From contig BGZK01000106.1 of NCBI GenBank assembly GCA_005406025.1, positions 434,001 through 498,000 on the forward strand: DNA of 64,000 nucleotides, read 5' to 3'. Numbering within the stretch: position 1 is the first letter of the stretch; every line of letters starts with the position of its first letter. A program made the position numbers and the translations under genes. This stretch comes from Eumeta japonica (taxonomy: Eukaryota; Arthropoda; Insecta; Lepidoptera; Psychidae). The notes under the pieces are model-generated. The model made no database searches. It was not told where the DNA came from and saw only the letters and a program-made list of their open reading frames with translations. Shown here piece by piece: positions 27,501 through 42,500 of the stretch.

Positions 27501-30500
27501 AGAACTTTATAACTCAATTAAAACCAGCCAGTGACTCCTTATTAAGAACTGTTTTCCTCAAAATATTTGGACAACATGACCTGATATATAAAACGTAGTT
27601 TTGCACGCGTGGATAAAGAATCTACATCGAGATTTTGATATTTAGTACGACCTGTACTGGTACCCTCAACCCGATCCTAATTGCATTGTCGTATCTCGTA
27701 TAAAATCTATCCCCAACATTTATTACCTTGAAAAATTTATTTTTCAGAAAACGATGAAACATCCAACAAAATTGAAATACAGGTTTTAATGTTTTCAACA
27801 TTTTGATGATGAAATATGAAATATCTTTTTTATAAAGATATAAATTATATCGTTGTGCGGAACCTGGATTCACGGATATTAACTCGGCCCAAAATAATTT
27901 CTGTATATTCTAAAGTATAAGTCAAGTCGTTACAGATTAATTTTATGTAAATGCCCCCTAAAATGATTTCATGGTGTATCTGTCTATAATACAATCTGTG
28001 TAAATATCAAGCTGATGGCATCAGCAGTTCTTATACATATTTCGAAATATATGTATTTTATATCCTAATTCGTTTTTTGAAATCTCAAAACCATAGTAAA
28101 TCCCAAAACCACAGACGGACAAGTCTCATTTGTTTGTCTGTACAGATTTTCCTAGCATCATATCTAAAAAAAATTATGTGAATGATGCGACAAAGTTATC
28201 GATAATAGAATCGAAAAACTGTTTAAACCTAAATCATACATAGACAAGAAATAATTTTTAATCGATGGAATTAACATCGATATGATTTTTATTATTCCAA
28301 TATATAATAGTTATAATAGTTTGTCTTTCGTCGACCTGTCAAATACGATTTGTTAAAACGATTGCGATAACATTCCGATAGAAAATCTTTGAAGATGAAA
28401 ACAATCAATTCAAGATTAAAATTCATTCACAAGTATACGGACATAGTTTGTTCACCGCTTTTAATGATTTCATTAAACATCCCCTAAGTCTAACAGCGTG
28501 ATAGCCCTCGCACGTAGCTCCGGGAATGTTGAGTTAATTTTCATCATCCCAATGCTGAGATTTATATTCAATCTAAAACCCTCCACGTTCCGCCCAATGA
28601 GAGTCGATGGCCGATGACGTCGTCGCCATCGCGCTAACGGTATCCTGGACCGACGGCTTAAAGCGCTGACCATGTCATGGAGTCTATGGTTGGAGTTTAG
28701 AACTGGTCGGTCAACTCGCTGGCCATACTCGAACCGGGTACGATTTAGTTCCAAGGCGACGCTCTTGAATACCGACCCACGGTGTCAGCGACTCGTTCTG
28801 GTAACGTGCGAGACGCAATTTTAAATCGCTCGCGTCCGGCCCTCCCGCTGCGGCCCGGATAATAGCTATCAAATAATAGAAGGTTACAGGCACGTCCATC
28901 TGTACGTCGCGGTCCGAACGAGGGCGCTAGCTCACGCCGCTTCGCGTCTGCGAAATGGAACAGGAAATTGGGCGGCAGAGCCTAAATTTCTCCAAAACTT
29001 ATTGACGACTTCGTATAACGTTAAAATTGACCTTTTATAAAAAACCTACAGGTTACAAAAACCATTAAAGGCGAGCCCCCTTTTTTTTTTTAAGTCGACG
29101 TCCATTGTACAAACCTGATCACGTTTGCGACCCGTCACATTGTTTGATGACTGTACTGATTTTAGCGTAGCATCGTCTTGGCATCGGAATGAGATCGGGT
29201 AGAAGATCTAGATCTTAATAATGTGGTCTAATTTGCACTCATGAGCAGCAGACGTTGTTCGTGCGTCCGTTGTTAACAGAAATTTAGGCCGCAAACGAAG
29301 GTGGAAGCTGAACATCGTCAGTGCCGAATTGAGGTAAATATTCGACTGGTCTATGTGTGATTTAGTGATGAGGTTACGGCTATACATAATTTGAGAAATG
29401 GTCACCCGCCCGCTTCGCTAAGCGTTATGCGTTATCAAAGTGAAAAATAAAATATATTATAAATAGCCTAAAGCCGATGCCGACACATTCAGTGGTTTTT
29501 AACTGGTTTTTATTTATCCGTTTTTTTTTTGTATTACATAATATTATAAATGTGAATGTGAGTTTTTTTGTTACGCTTTCATGCAGAAACTACTCAACCG
29601 ATCATCATGAAACTTTGTTCACGTATTGTCAAAAGTATTACAAAGAATATAGGATACTTTTATTAAAAAATATGTACATTTTTTACGGAGAGTAAAAAAA
29701 AAATGTTTTGGCAGGTATGATTGTTTGTCAAAAATTTGAAAACCTATCAACTTCAAAACCATCTAGCATTCCAGTAAGTATACATTTAACTAGCTTTTAG
29801 CCGCGGCTTTGCTCGCATTGAAGCCCTAAAATAAATATCAAAGTGGCACCAAGTGCCACTTGGTGCCACTATTTTAACAGGTGTCGGTAAGAGAGAAAGT
29901 GTTATCATACCTCGGATTCCAATTATTCCCACTGACCTTCCATTCCAATTCAAAAGGGTTCAGTTTCCCGTCAAGCTCAGCTTTATTGTTACCATAAACA
30001 AAGCACAAGGACAGACATTACAGGTAGCAGGGGTGCATTTAGAAAAGCCATGCTTCTCTCACGGTCGACTATATGTATGTAGCCTGTTCGCGTGTGTCTA
30101 ATGCCCGAAAATTACACATTTTTGCATCGGACGGAAAAACTTATAATGTAGTATACAAAAATATTCTAGAATAATATGCTGCATTTTATCTTTTTAAACT
30201 GTTAGAATTCAAAATTATTTATTTTTGTTATAGTATATTTTAACTTTTGTTGTAGTAAATTATTACAATAAAGCATGTTTTCAGTTTTTGATACTTCATT
30301 ATATGTAATAATCTTAAAATACTGATGATTACAAACAAGTAATCAAATACAGTTACGTTGATTAATTTCTATTGGAATGTAATGATTTTTGATATTTACT
30401 TAATCTTCAATGCTAGGGAAGCCGCGGGTAAAAGCTATACATATATATAGCTATATATATATGATGGAAGATATAGTCATGACTAGGTTATATATATTTC

Positions 30501-33500
30501 GCTGAATCGACTTTTGTAGGTACCGGCCGCCCGACTGGCCCGCGCGCATTTAGCGTGAAGAAAAAACTTTATGTGTTATTTTTCTTGTAATTTTCCGGGT
30601 TGTTGTCGCTTATAATCGTTTGACGAGTTTTGTGCGACGATTATCTTCAAACTTTCCAGTTTTTTTAATGATCCCATTATTTTTAATGATCCGGTAAGAA
30701 CCGTCCGATATACGACGGTTTTAAATTGACCGACGCTGACGAGTATAACATATGGTTTATATAACCGATTTTAATTTATTTATTGTTATCACACAAGAAT
30801 TCAGAATTTGATATTAATATAGAAGTTTAAATGTATTTCAATATAAAATATGAAATAAATTGATATGAGAATATCATGTGAAACGTTAGGTATCAGCTCT
30901 AGATCGACCACGATGTTATTTTATATACGATGACATACAGACTGCTAATAAATTAGTCCAAACCGCTTAAGATACCCGGTTGATCAGACTGGCCGTTTAG
31001 ACAAGAAATGCACATTAAAAAAAAATTGTAAAGCAATTGGTCCTCAAGCCATCCCTAAAACTTCCCGCTATGATATTAATGGATGTCGCTTTGAACTCCC
31101 TGAGTTATAAATATTGTCTATGTGTTTTTGAGTTTTTCAAGCTCAAAAATTTTAAAGACTGTCAACCCTGAAGACCATCCCTGAAACTTCTTACTACTTT
31201 CAAGCTCAAAGCATTCAAAAATAAAATAGCATTAAATTATTGCGCTCTTCACGCTCAAAAGATCGATTTTAGTGCTTTCTCTATATTAATAATATACCGG
31301 GATATTAAAAAAAGTCAATATTGCGGTATAGGCCTTATGAGTTTATCGCTCAACGGACAACATTCGATTCCCAGCAGAATCAGATAACACTTGTAGTTAG
31401 AATTACACGTTATATCTTGTTTACACAGATGGCATTATAATATTGACATTAAAACGTTGATAAAAAAATGACGCCGGCCAGCGGAAATAAACACCGCCTA
31501 CGCACTTTACGAGCGTATTACATTTTGTTACATTAAGTAAATCACACTAAACTACATCGTCCAGTTAGAATTTAAAATTATTGTGCCTTTATTCATACAA
31601 ATATTATCTGTCAGATTAATATTGCAACCGACACACAAATCTGTGTTGTCGAAGTTCAAAATGCTTAAATATAGTTTTGTTTTTACAATGAAGAAATAAA
31701 ATGTAATTAACGAGTATAATATTATAAAATTGTGTAAATCATTATATTATTAATTTATTTATTTTTGTTACTATTACATAAAAAAGATAGAACAATTTAC
31801 TCCGTTTAGGTTTATGTAAATACATATATTCCATAAATAATATAGATGAAGACCGAATTTTCTTTCAAAATTTCACCGGAAAGCGCTGCTGCTCCGTTGA
31901 GGTTGAATATGATTGTGCTATCTCTTTCCTGTTACAGTTTTATGTTTGACCGGATTTTATAATAAAATTTGGTCCATCTCCGTCTATGGCGAGAATATTA
32001 TAACACGACAACAATAAAGTTGGTGATTTACTCCCAATTACGATACAATAAAATTATTAGTATATTGTTATAAATTTACGCTATAATTAATGTCCGACCG
32101 CTTGTTTTTCTGTTCTGAACGCAATACTGGGTATATAATGTAAATAATGAGTATACGATGGATAAATTATAACTAAATATGAATATAAAATACGTCGTAA
32201 ATGAAGATAGAGAAATCATAATTTAGAGCGGGCGCAGTTAAGCTAATGGCATATAACTCATGTTTGTTGTAAAGATGATAATTTTTTGCTATAATATTTT
32301 TTGCCTCGGTTCATGTGGGTTTATCTGTCAAATAAAAATTTTTAGCTAATTTGACGTCAAAGATAAACTTTTCGATATCAAAATAGTGTAATAAACATTT
32401 TTATATTTTTAAACTTTGTGTTGATTATGACATTAATTAGGTAATATTTCAATGCTTCAACTCATTAATTCATCGTTGGTAAGGCCCCCTAGTGTGTATC
32501 GACACAAGGGTATCATATTTTAATACAATTTCTTTTTTAGTCATGAAGTAATTTGTAGAAATCAAGATAAAATAAGATAAATCATAGAGAAAATTGATTA
32601 TCATCAATTTATAAAATAAAATAAAGAAACTAATAATTTTCAGTGAACACGAGCAGTTTGTCACCAGCTTCGTTTTATGTAAATTAAAATTAAACAACGT
32701 TTATTTCTGATTCCAGTACGTCCCTAGATTTTTATTCTAGTCTTACTTGTTTTGGGCATTGCCAGTATTTTGTGTGTATAATTTATTTTGTACAAAACAT
32801 ATCCTATGTCGTGTTCCGCGAGATTATTTACCTCTACGCAAAATTTGAATATAATCCATTCAGATCTGTCAGAGATTAGTCCAAATAAACAGACGAACAG
32901 ACGTTCAATATTTATATGTACAGATAAATATTTACACGTTTGCGTTAATATTTAAAATAAATTTACTTGTAAATAAATATCATAAAAGACAATATCATTA
33001 AAAGTGCACTACCCATATACGATATAGGCCACTTCCGAAATTGAGGGCGTATATTTTAATCGCTACACTGTACAAGCGAGTAGATGCTATCAGGTGTCCT
33101 ATTGGTATTAAGCATATTGTTATTAAGCAAGTAACATGAGTCAGTAATTCGACTAAATAAAATAAGTATGATGTGGATTTAAATTTTTTACCTCTCTGAT
33201 ACGGAATAAAATCTACATTTGTATAATAAAAGAAGTGTAGAGAAACTTTTCTGTGTGCTTTCCGAAATAAGTCTAGGTAAATTTGTAAAAAAAAATACTT
33301 CTTCCTTGTATATATTTAGGATGGTAATTATACAAATCACCTTTAGGTATAATTATAACTGAAATATAGAAACGCATAGAATGATTTAAAAAAAAATAGA
33401 CATATGCTAAATAAAATAAATGAAAAAAACCGACCAAGAGCATGTCGGACCATGCTCAGTGTAGGGTTCCGAAGCCGTTACTGTAAAGATATGCACTAGA

Positions 33501-36500
33501 GATGGATAAACTACGTTGTTACAACACTTTTTCGATGTTTCCCGCACATATAAAGTATAAGCACTGTAGTCGCCTATAACTAGAGAAACAAGTAGGTGTG
33601 TCGACTCTGAAACTAGAGTAAACTAAAGTGCACCAGGTAAAGAGCGTATGTTCATAGCAGAGGTGAGAAGCGAAGTTTATCAATAACTCAAAAACGGTAT
33701 ATGCGATCATATTCTAAATAATTTGTTTTGAAATTGTTTATTAAGCGTTACCTACATAATTTTTTTCATATTTTTATGACATACGGTTTATAAAATAAAG
33801 GGGGGGTTACAATTCCTACGACTTTCGGAACGATTATTTCCGAAATTATTCACTTAATCAGAAAAATTGCTTAGAAACCCTAAAATGTTTTTAAAGGAAC
33901 TGTCGGAATATGTACCACACGTTGATGATTACTGAAAAAATTTTTTTTCAACTTCTGTTACGTGTACATATGGAGTGTCCCCTCTAGAAATATTTTATTT
34001 TTATTATTTAACTACCAATGTAAGTAGTGAATTATACAAGAGACCTACACTATAAATTTCATCAATACACGTCTTGTACTTTTGAATAAAATGCCTGTAA
34101 CATATAAACGGACGTACGGACATGACGAAACTATAAGGGTTCCGTTTTTGCCATTTTGTTCAGAACCCTAAAAAATTACATCTACCGATTGTATTTGATA
34201 TAAAATGCAAAACATTCATCGATTGAGCGTGTGTCAAGTAAAATCATACAACAATATTACTTTTGCATCTTAAAAACTTTACATAGGTATTTATATAAAA
34301 AGAAATCCTGCTAAACTATGAATGTAACTACAATGTAAACATGAATGTTATGTAAAACGACCATATTTTTCTCGTTTGACATTCATGTTTGAAATTCAAC
34401 AAAAAAGACGGCAACAGAAATACATTGTACAGATGTCCGTCAAGTGACACATGTTTTATATTCAAATTAACACCAGTCAAGAAATGCAAAAAAATTCGTA
34501 CAGTTTTCCTGTTGATCAGAAAATGAATTTTTTTATTTACACATAAGCTTTAGTTGTTCATCAAAAAGTCAAATTGCCGTATAAAATTTTTCCTTTGATG
34601 AAAGAGACAAAAACAGATTCTCCAATCGAAACCATAGACATAGATCATAAACCATAGACTATAGACAACAAAATGAAGAAAGTTGCACTATTCTATAAAT
34701 TGCAGTGTAGTCTTAAATTCGAACTAATACTAATCAATATTTACAGATATTTCGTCTATATATTGAAATTGTGAATGTACCATATTTTCGTTTTGGACTA
34801 TTACCTAAATCATAATTGGAAAAAAAAATAAATGAATACCCAGAATTTGTCGTTTGACGTTAAATCTGATCACAACTTAAAAGTCACAAGGCATTGTAGA
34901 GAAAAGTCGACGCGCTGTACAACTTAGCGTCATTTTCATCAGCATATCATCAGTCCACATTCTGTCACTTAACCTAAAAGTTAACTCAGTATTTAGGTTT
35001 TATGATATAGACTACACTTTAGTAATATACTCAGAATGTCTGTAACCGAATTCAGAATTGTGAATGGATTTTTTACTACTGTGTAAAAGGTATTCTTATT
35101 GTATACCTATAGAGAAAGTTTGAGATTGAATTAATGTATTTTGCATTATCTCTTTTTTTGTGGATTAGTTCTACATATAAAGCGTCTCGTTATAACATTG
35201 ATGTCAGAATTGGTGCTGATTTCATAGATGTTTTTAATAAAGAGAAAATTAAAAAAAAAATTAAAGCCCGCATCACTTGTCGTTTCGACACCCTATTCGC
35301 TTTTGAGATTTTCCTCCTTAACTACCCGGCACGTCTTTGCCTAAGTGCTGGTAATAAAAACATATTATTGTCTACAATAAATGCATTAATTATTAGTAAA
35401 TTTGTTTTGTCATCACGATTTGAGATACTCGTCTGTCGGCAAAAAGATAATTAAAAAGAAGTCGGTTAATTGGAAATAAATTCTTTATAAACGAAAAAAA
35501 AATGGTTGTGGTTAGATTTAAATTACATTGAGCAATTGATGTATGAGTTTCGTGATTTCATCAATTACACGATATAGTAATGAAGTATCACGTTAAATTC
35601 ACGAATTTAACGTGGATACAACAAGTATGTATTTAATATTCAATTATTTTATGTAAATCTAGATCTATATACAAATTTTCTCACCTTTATAAGCCGCATT
35701 CGTTGTTTATGTTTTGTGATTGTAACAAATAAATTAATAAAGTAAATATTTATCTCCTTGAGTTAGAAATACATGTTGTTTTCCGCGTTTGTTTTGTACA
35801 GTATATAATAAAAAGAACATTCATCGCTGCTTATCTATTAAACGATTAATCGAACGATTGGTTATGCATAAGAAAATTAATATTGTAAGTAGATAAAAAA
35901 AAAAAATAGAAAACAGAGTATTAAAAATTTAATACAAAAATAGAAACGTTGGTAATAGTAGTGAAAATCGAGTGCTTTTCGAAATCAGCACAGTCATACA
36001 AACAAGCAAACAATCGTTTACGGCTTTAGTCCACACCGCTCACAACAAAACACCTTAAAATTTTCGACCACCTCACACACAGACACGCAGGCGGGCAAGG
36101 AGCTCGTGCGCGCGCGCACGCCAGCCGCCCGGTGACTTTAATCAATTTTTTTAATGTTTACTTTTCCATGATTCCGATACCGCACCCCGTTATCGGCTGA
36201 AGTTTAATTGCGCGACGACATTCGCCAGGCGACGGCGCCGGGCCTTGAACTCCGCCCTGACGTCGGCCGACGCGAATAAAGCCATTCGTATGCTCTATTG
36301 TGTCCGTCGTTACTGCTACGAGTGATACTTCTTTTAAGGTTCCGCTTTGACGTTTTCAAAACTTTTTTATTGCGGTCGTTGTAATAAAATAATATATTAT
36401 TTAATGAAATTTAAATGAACGAATTAAAGAACTTAAGTTGTTGTTGTTCTTGGTGATGAATTTTTGTAATTAGCCAGCTCGGTTGCTTTAGCTTTAAAAA

Positions 36501-39500
36501 AAAACTATATATTGCTAGTGTGTATTATATTTATGGAATACTTGTGTAAGCCCCAAATATACTATGATATAAATAAAGGTAAAGTGATTTTCAAAAGAAA
36601 TTGTTTATTTAAAGCTGTTTGCGTAATGTTTTCAATAAAAAACTATTTGTTTTTATTTTGATAGTTTTTTTAATTATCAGAATGTTTTTAATTACTTATT
36701 GATCACGTAATGAGACATGTTTCAATGATAAAATGTGTCTAATTATTTCAACCTCAGCCGATTATCGTTCGTAACTTATTCGGCATTATCACTTGAAACA
36801 TTATAAACATGCACTTAACATCCCAGTAGAAACATGAAAGTCCTGTTTACAGAATCGAACAAACATATCAAAAGTCAATATTTTTTAAGGCTTAGGTAAA
36901 TTTAATTTCACAAAAATGAATCTTTGATGTATTTAAACTTTTTTAAGTTATAAATTCGAGATATCTTTTGGGACTAAATTACCTACCAGTAAGTGGCAGA
37001 TCGGTTTAAAGACAGAAATAAAATTACAATGCTTTCTTCGATCGGGGAACGGGGATTTCATTATATATTAAGCAATAGATAAATTATAATTGCAAATGAA
37101 AATTGTAAATAACCACACTATCATCAGTCTATATTCTAAATGTTTTTTTTTTCCAATATCATTGAAACACATGAGTATCGCGTTAAATATAAATATTTTT
37201 GATTGTTTTGGTATATTTTTTTAATATTTCTTGATAACCTCTTGTCAGTGTTACCAGTATGCAAAAAACTTATCTCTAATAATGATATGTAATTCGGTAA
37301 TAAATTCTATACCCCCTATAAAATTCTATAATATGTAAGAACGTCATATCTTGTGGATATGTCAAAAAAGATTATAATATTATAAAACAGATAAGTCTGG
37401 TTGATTGCATTTTATCGGTTTTATATTACATTACATCAGGGTCGAAGATCAGTCACTTGGTGGCCCACCAGTAAACTTATCTATAAAAATTTATACATTC
37501 GTTTTATATAAACAACTTGTAAATAAAAAAAATAGCCATTTCGTCTAGGAGGCTTACAATGCACGATAAATTGTGAATCTCTAATAAAAGCCAATTTCAT
37601 TTAATTCCCTTTTATTTTTATAACATTTTTGAGAGTCAAACAAGTTTGCAAATTACCGCTAGCCATGGACACTCGCAAGCCCAGAGGAGTGATCAGTGCG
37701 TTGCCAGCCTTTGATTAGGAATAGGATATTGGATGGAGGAGGAGTGGACCGCCGGTACTCTCTTTTTAACACTGGATGAGAAGCCGCTACTTCTCGTCCG
37801 TATTCTGTGAGAGTCAATTTTTGTGCTGTAGGAAGTTGGCCACAGCATGGCTCTGCCACATCAATCTTTTCTCTGCCACATTTAATTTCCAATTTATCAC
37901 GAAAAATGTTAATAAAATAGAAATATATTTTTCTTGAATAATTAATTTAAGAATTGTAATAAATACGCCCTTAGAACATTATTTCATTAAATTAACAGAT
38001 GAAAAGAGGTTTTCCTAATGTCAGAGCCTAGACTGCAAATTTACAGCAACTGTTTCGCGACCAGACATCGTTTACCAACTCAATGACAAAACATCTAAAC
38101 TCTTAAACTTAAACTAGACTTTAACTAAGTCCTCTCATTATTTAGAGCGCGCGCGCGCGCACTCACGCACACGCAAGCGCGCACACACGCACACAAACAT
38201 TCACAAATATGTACTACGTCTACAACATACCCCATAACATCGATGTCAGTGAACAAAATATTAACGAAATACATTAAAATTTACTATCACCAAAATACGA
38301 AATAGTCATGATAATGAAGGTCAACATACATTAAAGTTTTTAAAACCAACGTCGACCCGTCGAGGACCATAATTTTCAAACAAAATCAACTTTTTCAGCT
38401 TACCGATCTTCAATCGTTTTTGGGTAAGTCGTATTCCATAAAACTAACAATATTGAAATCAAAAAAAAAAATCTTTGATATTTTGTTTAGTGAAATACGA
38501 GTGCTCACTTTAAAATTTCAAGAATGTGTGACGAAAAAAAACGACAATGAAATGCATTTATTTTAACGAGTGGTAGCTGATTTTTCTCAATCGGACCGTC
38601 TATATCAATCGGGCTACTTTTTTATTTATAAAACTGTAGTGACTACTACGACATTATCCAATAACCATAACTTTGACGATAGTTTATAAGAATGTTTTTC
38701 ATTTTCACTGATACGATCACTACAGATATCTACTTCGATTTTAGACTTAAGTGGTCATTGTTAACTGAAGTAAAAAGTGCACGTAAAGTTCTACATAAAG
38801 TATGAATTCTTTTATAGATAATTCGCTACAGGGCAACACATTTTACTTTACCTCCTAAACATCGAAACTTCGAGAATAATATTTCGAATTATAAAAGCAG
38901 CATAGATTTTTCACGTCCGCCTGACCAAAAGTAAATTTCAAATTCGAATTCAAAATATCTTTATTTCATACATTATAAAATAACACTTGATATAAGTCAT
39001 AATTATTTGCGAATTTACTCTTTACCGCTCTTTCGGAAGGTAATTTTCCCTCGAGAAGAACGAGCAAGAAACTTAAAGTTGGCTCTTTTAAAATTTCATC
39101 ATGCACAGCCAAAACGAATACAAAATCATATTGATGAACGCATCAGACCGGTAAGAAATCGAGACATTTATGTCCATGGATATTTGTCTTCTAAATATTC
39201 GGAAATCCTATAATACCCTTTGTTACTAATACTTAAATTTATATAAAGGTAATTCTTGTATATCCATAACCAAATAAATATACTGACTGTATAAAACTAC
39301 CGCCTAAGTATCATTTATAATTGGTAGCTGGTGATCTAATTAAAATACAAGTTTATACCGTTCGTAACGGGCGGCTGACTTCTTTAGCTGAGGTATTTCC
39401 ACTATTCTATTTGTGATTCAAGCGAAAATTTACCATAGAGAAGATAGAGTAATTTAAATTTTCCTCGTTTTTATTTAACGATTTGTTATTTATCTGCTTA

Positions 39501-42500
39501 TCAATTAAAACTGTTGATATCGTACGACATTGGTGATATGTCAATGATAAAACCTTCATTAATTATCATTCGGGTGTGTAAGCTGTTTAAGTAGCACCTC
39601 TTACACGCAAACAGATGTTTTGTGGAGAGATTAGCATACATTTTCCGCGAATTATGCGACTTGAAGTGCATTGGAGTGTAGATAAAAATTTAAATCTGAT
39701 TGAAAATTTTAATAGAGAATTACCGCCAGAATTGAATTTTGTTACGCGCCATTTCAAACATTTTTATTGAATTTCAATTAAAACTTATCTAACATATACA
39801 TACATAAATATAAAAGTGTAAAATAACAAAGTAAATAACAAATGTAGTTCCAAATACGTAATAATAAACCAGATTAATTAAAAAAAAAAAAATTAATAGA
39901 AAATTACCGCCAGAATTGAATTTTGTTACGCGCCATTTCAAACATTTTTATTGAATTTCAATTAAAACTTATCTAACATATACATACATAAATATAAAAG
40001 TGTAAAACAACAAAGTAAATAACAAATGTAGTTCCAAATACGTAATAATAAACCAGATTAATTTAAAAAAAAAATTTAATAGAAAATCACCGCCAGAATT
40101 GAATTTTGTTACGCGCCATTTCAAACATTTTTAAAGAATTTCAATTAAAACTTATCTAACATATACATACATAAATATAAAAGTGTAAAATAACAAAGTA
40201 AATAACAAATGTAGTTCCAAATACGTAATAATAAACCAGATTAATAAAAAAAAAACTAAATATTACGCAGCATATGCCGAACATTTCGCAGAATAGAACG
40301 TCACAAATTCAAATTTCGAATTCGTCAATAACAACATAACATGAAATGCACCACACACGTCATAACACTCATCTAAACTCATGCAGGGTATAGACGTACC
40401 GACAGCGGCGATTAAGTACTGCCTCCACTTTTGCCCCTGCTCCATTCTGCGTCTAGAATCGGACTGAGCGAATCGGACGACATGTCGCCGATCGCACAGT
40501 TGACCGCTCGTATCGGAAACGTCACCGTGCGCGTGTTATCCGTTACAACTATTGAATTATCCACGCGTTTCGATAATGCCATTGTTGGAGCGCAAAAAAA
40601 ATGGTGGCTACAATAGAACGTCTCGATTTTGTTGTAGGTAATGAAAGCATCACAGTTGAGTCATATTTTTGTCGTTTATTTCAGGTGTTTCAGCATCGAC
40701 TGAAAAATAAGTTGACGCCCATAGCTTAGCTAATCACGTTATACGATCAAATTATGTATAACACAAAGATATTTAAATAAGATACTTATACAGAATATCA
40801 CACTAAATTGAGCCGGGTTATCGAGACTGATTAGCTATAGGTAACGAATTGTGGACTGTTTTGTCCGCATGTTGTCCGCTTTAATACAATACTAAAATTT
40901 AAATTTCTTTGAATACAATGGAGTATTTAAGAAACGATCGATTAACATTCCTGTAAACGAATATACTTTGCTGGAGGGAACTATGAAAACATTTTGTAAG
41001 ATTTAAAACAGTTTGATATTTTTTTTTAAATTAATTATAAAGTCTAAACCTTAATTTCCTTCATAGTTTATTTAGATTTTCCCTTTTTAAAAATAAGAGG
41101 TAAAATTGGACTGATAGACGTACTAAACAGGCACTATTAATAAAAATAATAGAAACATTTGCTATCAAAGTTAATCCTTATGATAATTTTATAGCAGGTT
41201 TCTCGCAATGCATTTTTGTAATAATACAAGTAAAAAGTCAAAATCGACATTCATCATACCACTATAGAATTTCATAGTTTGTCTATGCATTCAAACGTCT
41301 GTGTTAGTGTCGCGTTTCTCAGTGATTATTATTATCATTAACAACCTCCAATTTCTACAATACAAAAAGTTTTGGTAAAAAAAAAATGGGAAAGTATTTC
41401 AAATTTCGTTTTGGTATTGAAAGATACGGGTCGTTTTAAATAGTGGTGAGAAATGAATTTAGTCGTGACACGTGGGAGCCCTCACATGTACTTTTGTTTA
41501 AAATGCATTTTTCTTAATTTTATTCGTTGATAATTTATATCCGATAACAGTCGGAAAATTCCACTTCTACTTATCGCCGAACTTCACAAATCAAATTAAC
41601 CGAAATAATTGGTCACCAGTTATCGTTAAAAAGAAGATAAATAAAGTCAATTTCTATATACTTACTTACCGAAGATAAGAGCGTGTATGAAAAGCACGCA
41701 CAAACGTTTAAGCTTCTTTAGTTAAGTAAAGAATTTTAGAAGAATATATCGGCGATCTACATGGAATCGGGCGTGTGTTAAGGTCCGAATTAACCTCAAC
41801 TGTATGACGAGTTACAATTCATTATTGCAAAATCAGACTGGAGTGTTAATAATTCTGAAATAATAAAAGTCTGATGTATTCGGGAGGGAGAAAACGGCGA
41901 AAGGTACAAAAGAATATGCAAAAAAAAAAACTGCGTAAAACTAAACCGTGAATTTGCTGTCGGACTTAATTCCGTATCCAATTTAAATTTCTTTTGAAAA
42001 CCCAACAACGACCGTAAAGACGATCGTTCGATCTCGAGAAGGACACGAGCGGTTAAAGGCTCAAATTTTTGAATTTAATTTTAAAATCGATCTACTTACA
42101 GACATAGTTTGAAAATTCCTCTAAATCGGAAACGAGATAGGAGACGCTTGCCTGCAAAATGCATTAACATGCAGCATGCAACCCACCGCTGACCCTCAAA
42201 TCTGCCTCTCCACTACGAATTTCTATCCAAATGATTGAATATTGATTCCAGAGGATTGACTGATATCGAACACCTAAGCAAGTGTTATATGCAAGTCTAA
42301 TTCCGCTAACTTTAGCGGAATTAGATGGCGGAATTCCGCTAACTTTAGCAAAATTAGATAATTATAAAAATAAATAACACTTGCTTAGGTGTTCGATATC
42401 TGACAATCCTCTGGAATCAATATTCAATCATTTGGATAGAGATTAGTAGTGGAGAGGCAAATTCGAGGGTCAGCGGTGGGTTGCATGCTGCATGATAATG

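Noticed and set aside
35134..35454. A 106-codon + strand frame
   Set aside because: No domain and no codon bias; AT-rich chance frame.
36150..36300. Minus-strand M-A-L-F-A-S-A-D-V-R frame as another first exon of the transporter
   Set aside because: It ends in a stop with no donor in phase 1, so it cannot join exon 2.
39709..40257. CRISPR array
   Set aside because: Units are directly adjacent and about 184 bp long with no variable spacers, in eukaryotic sequence.
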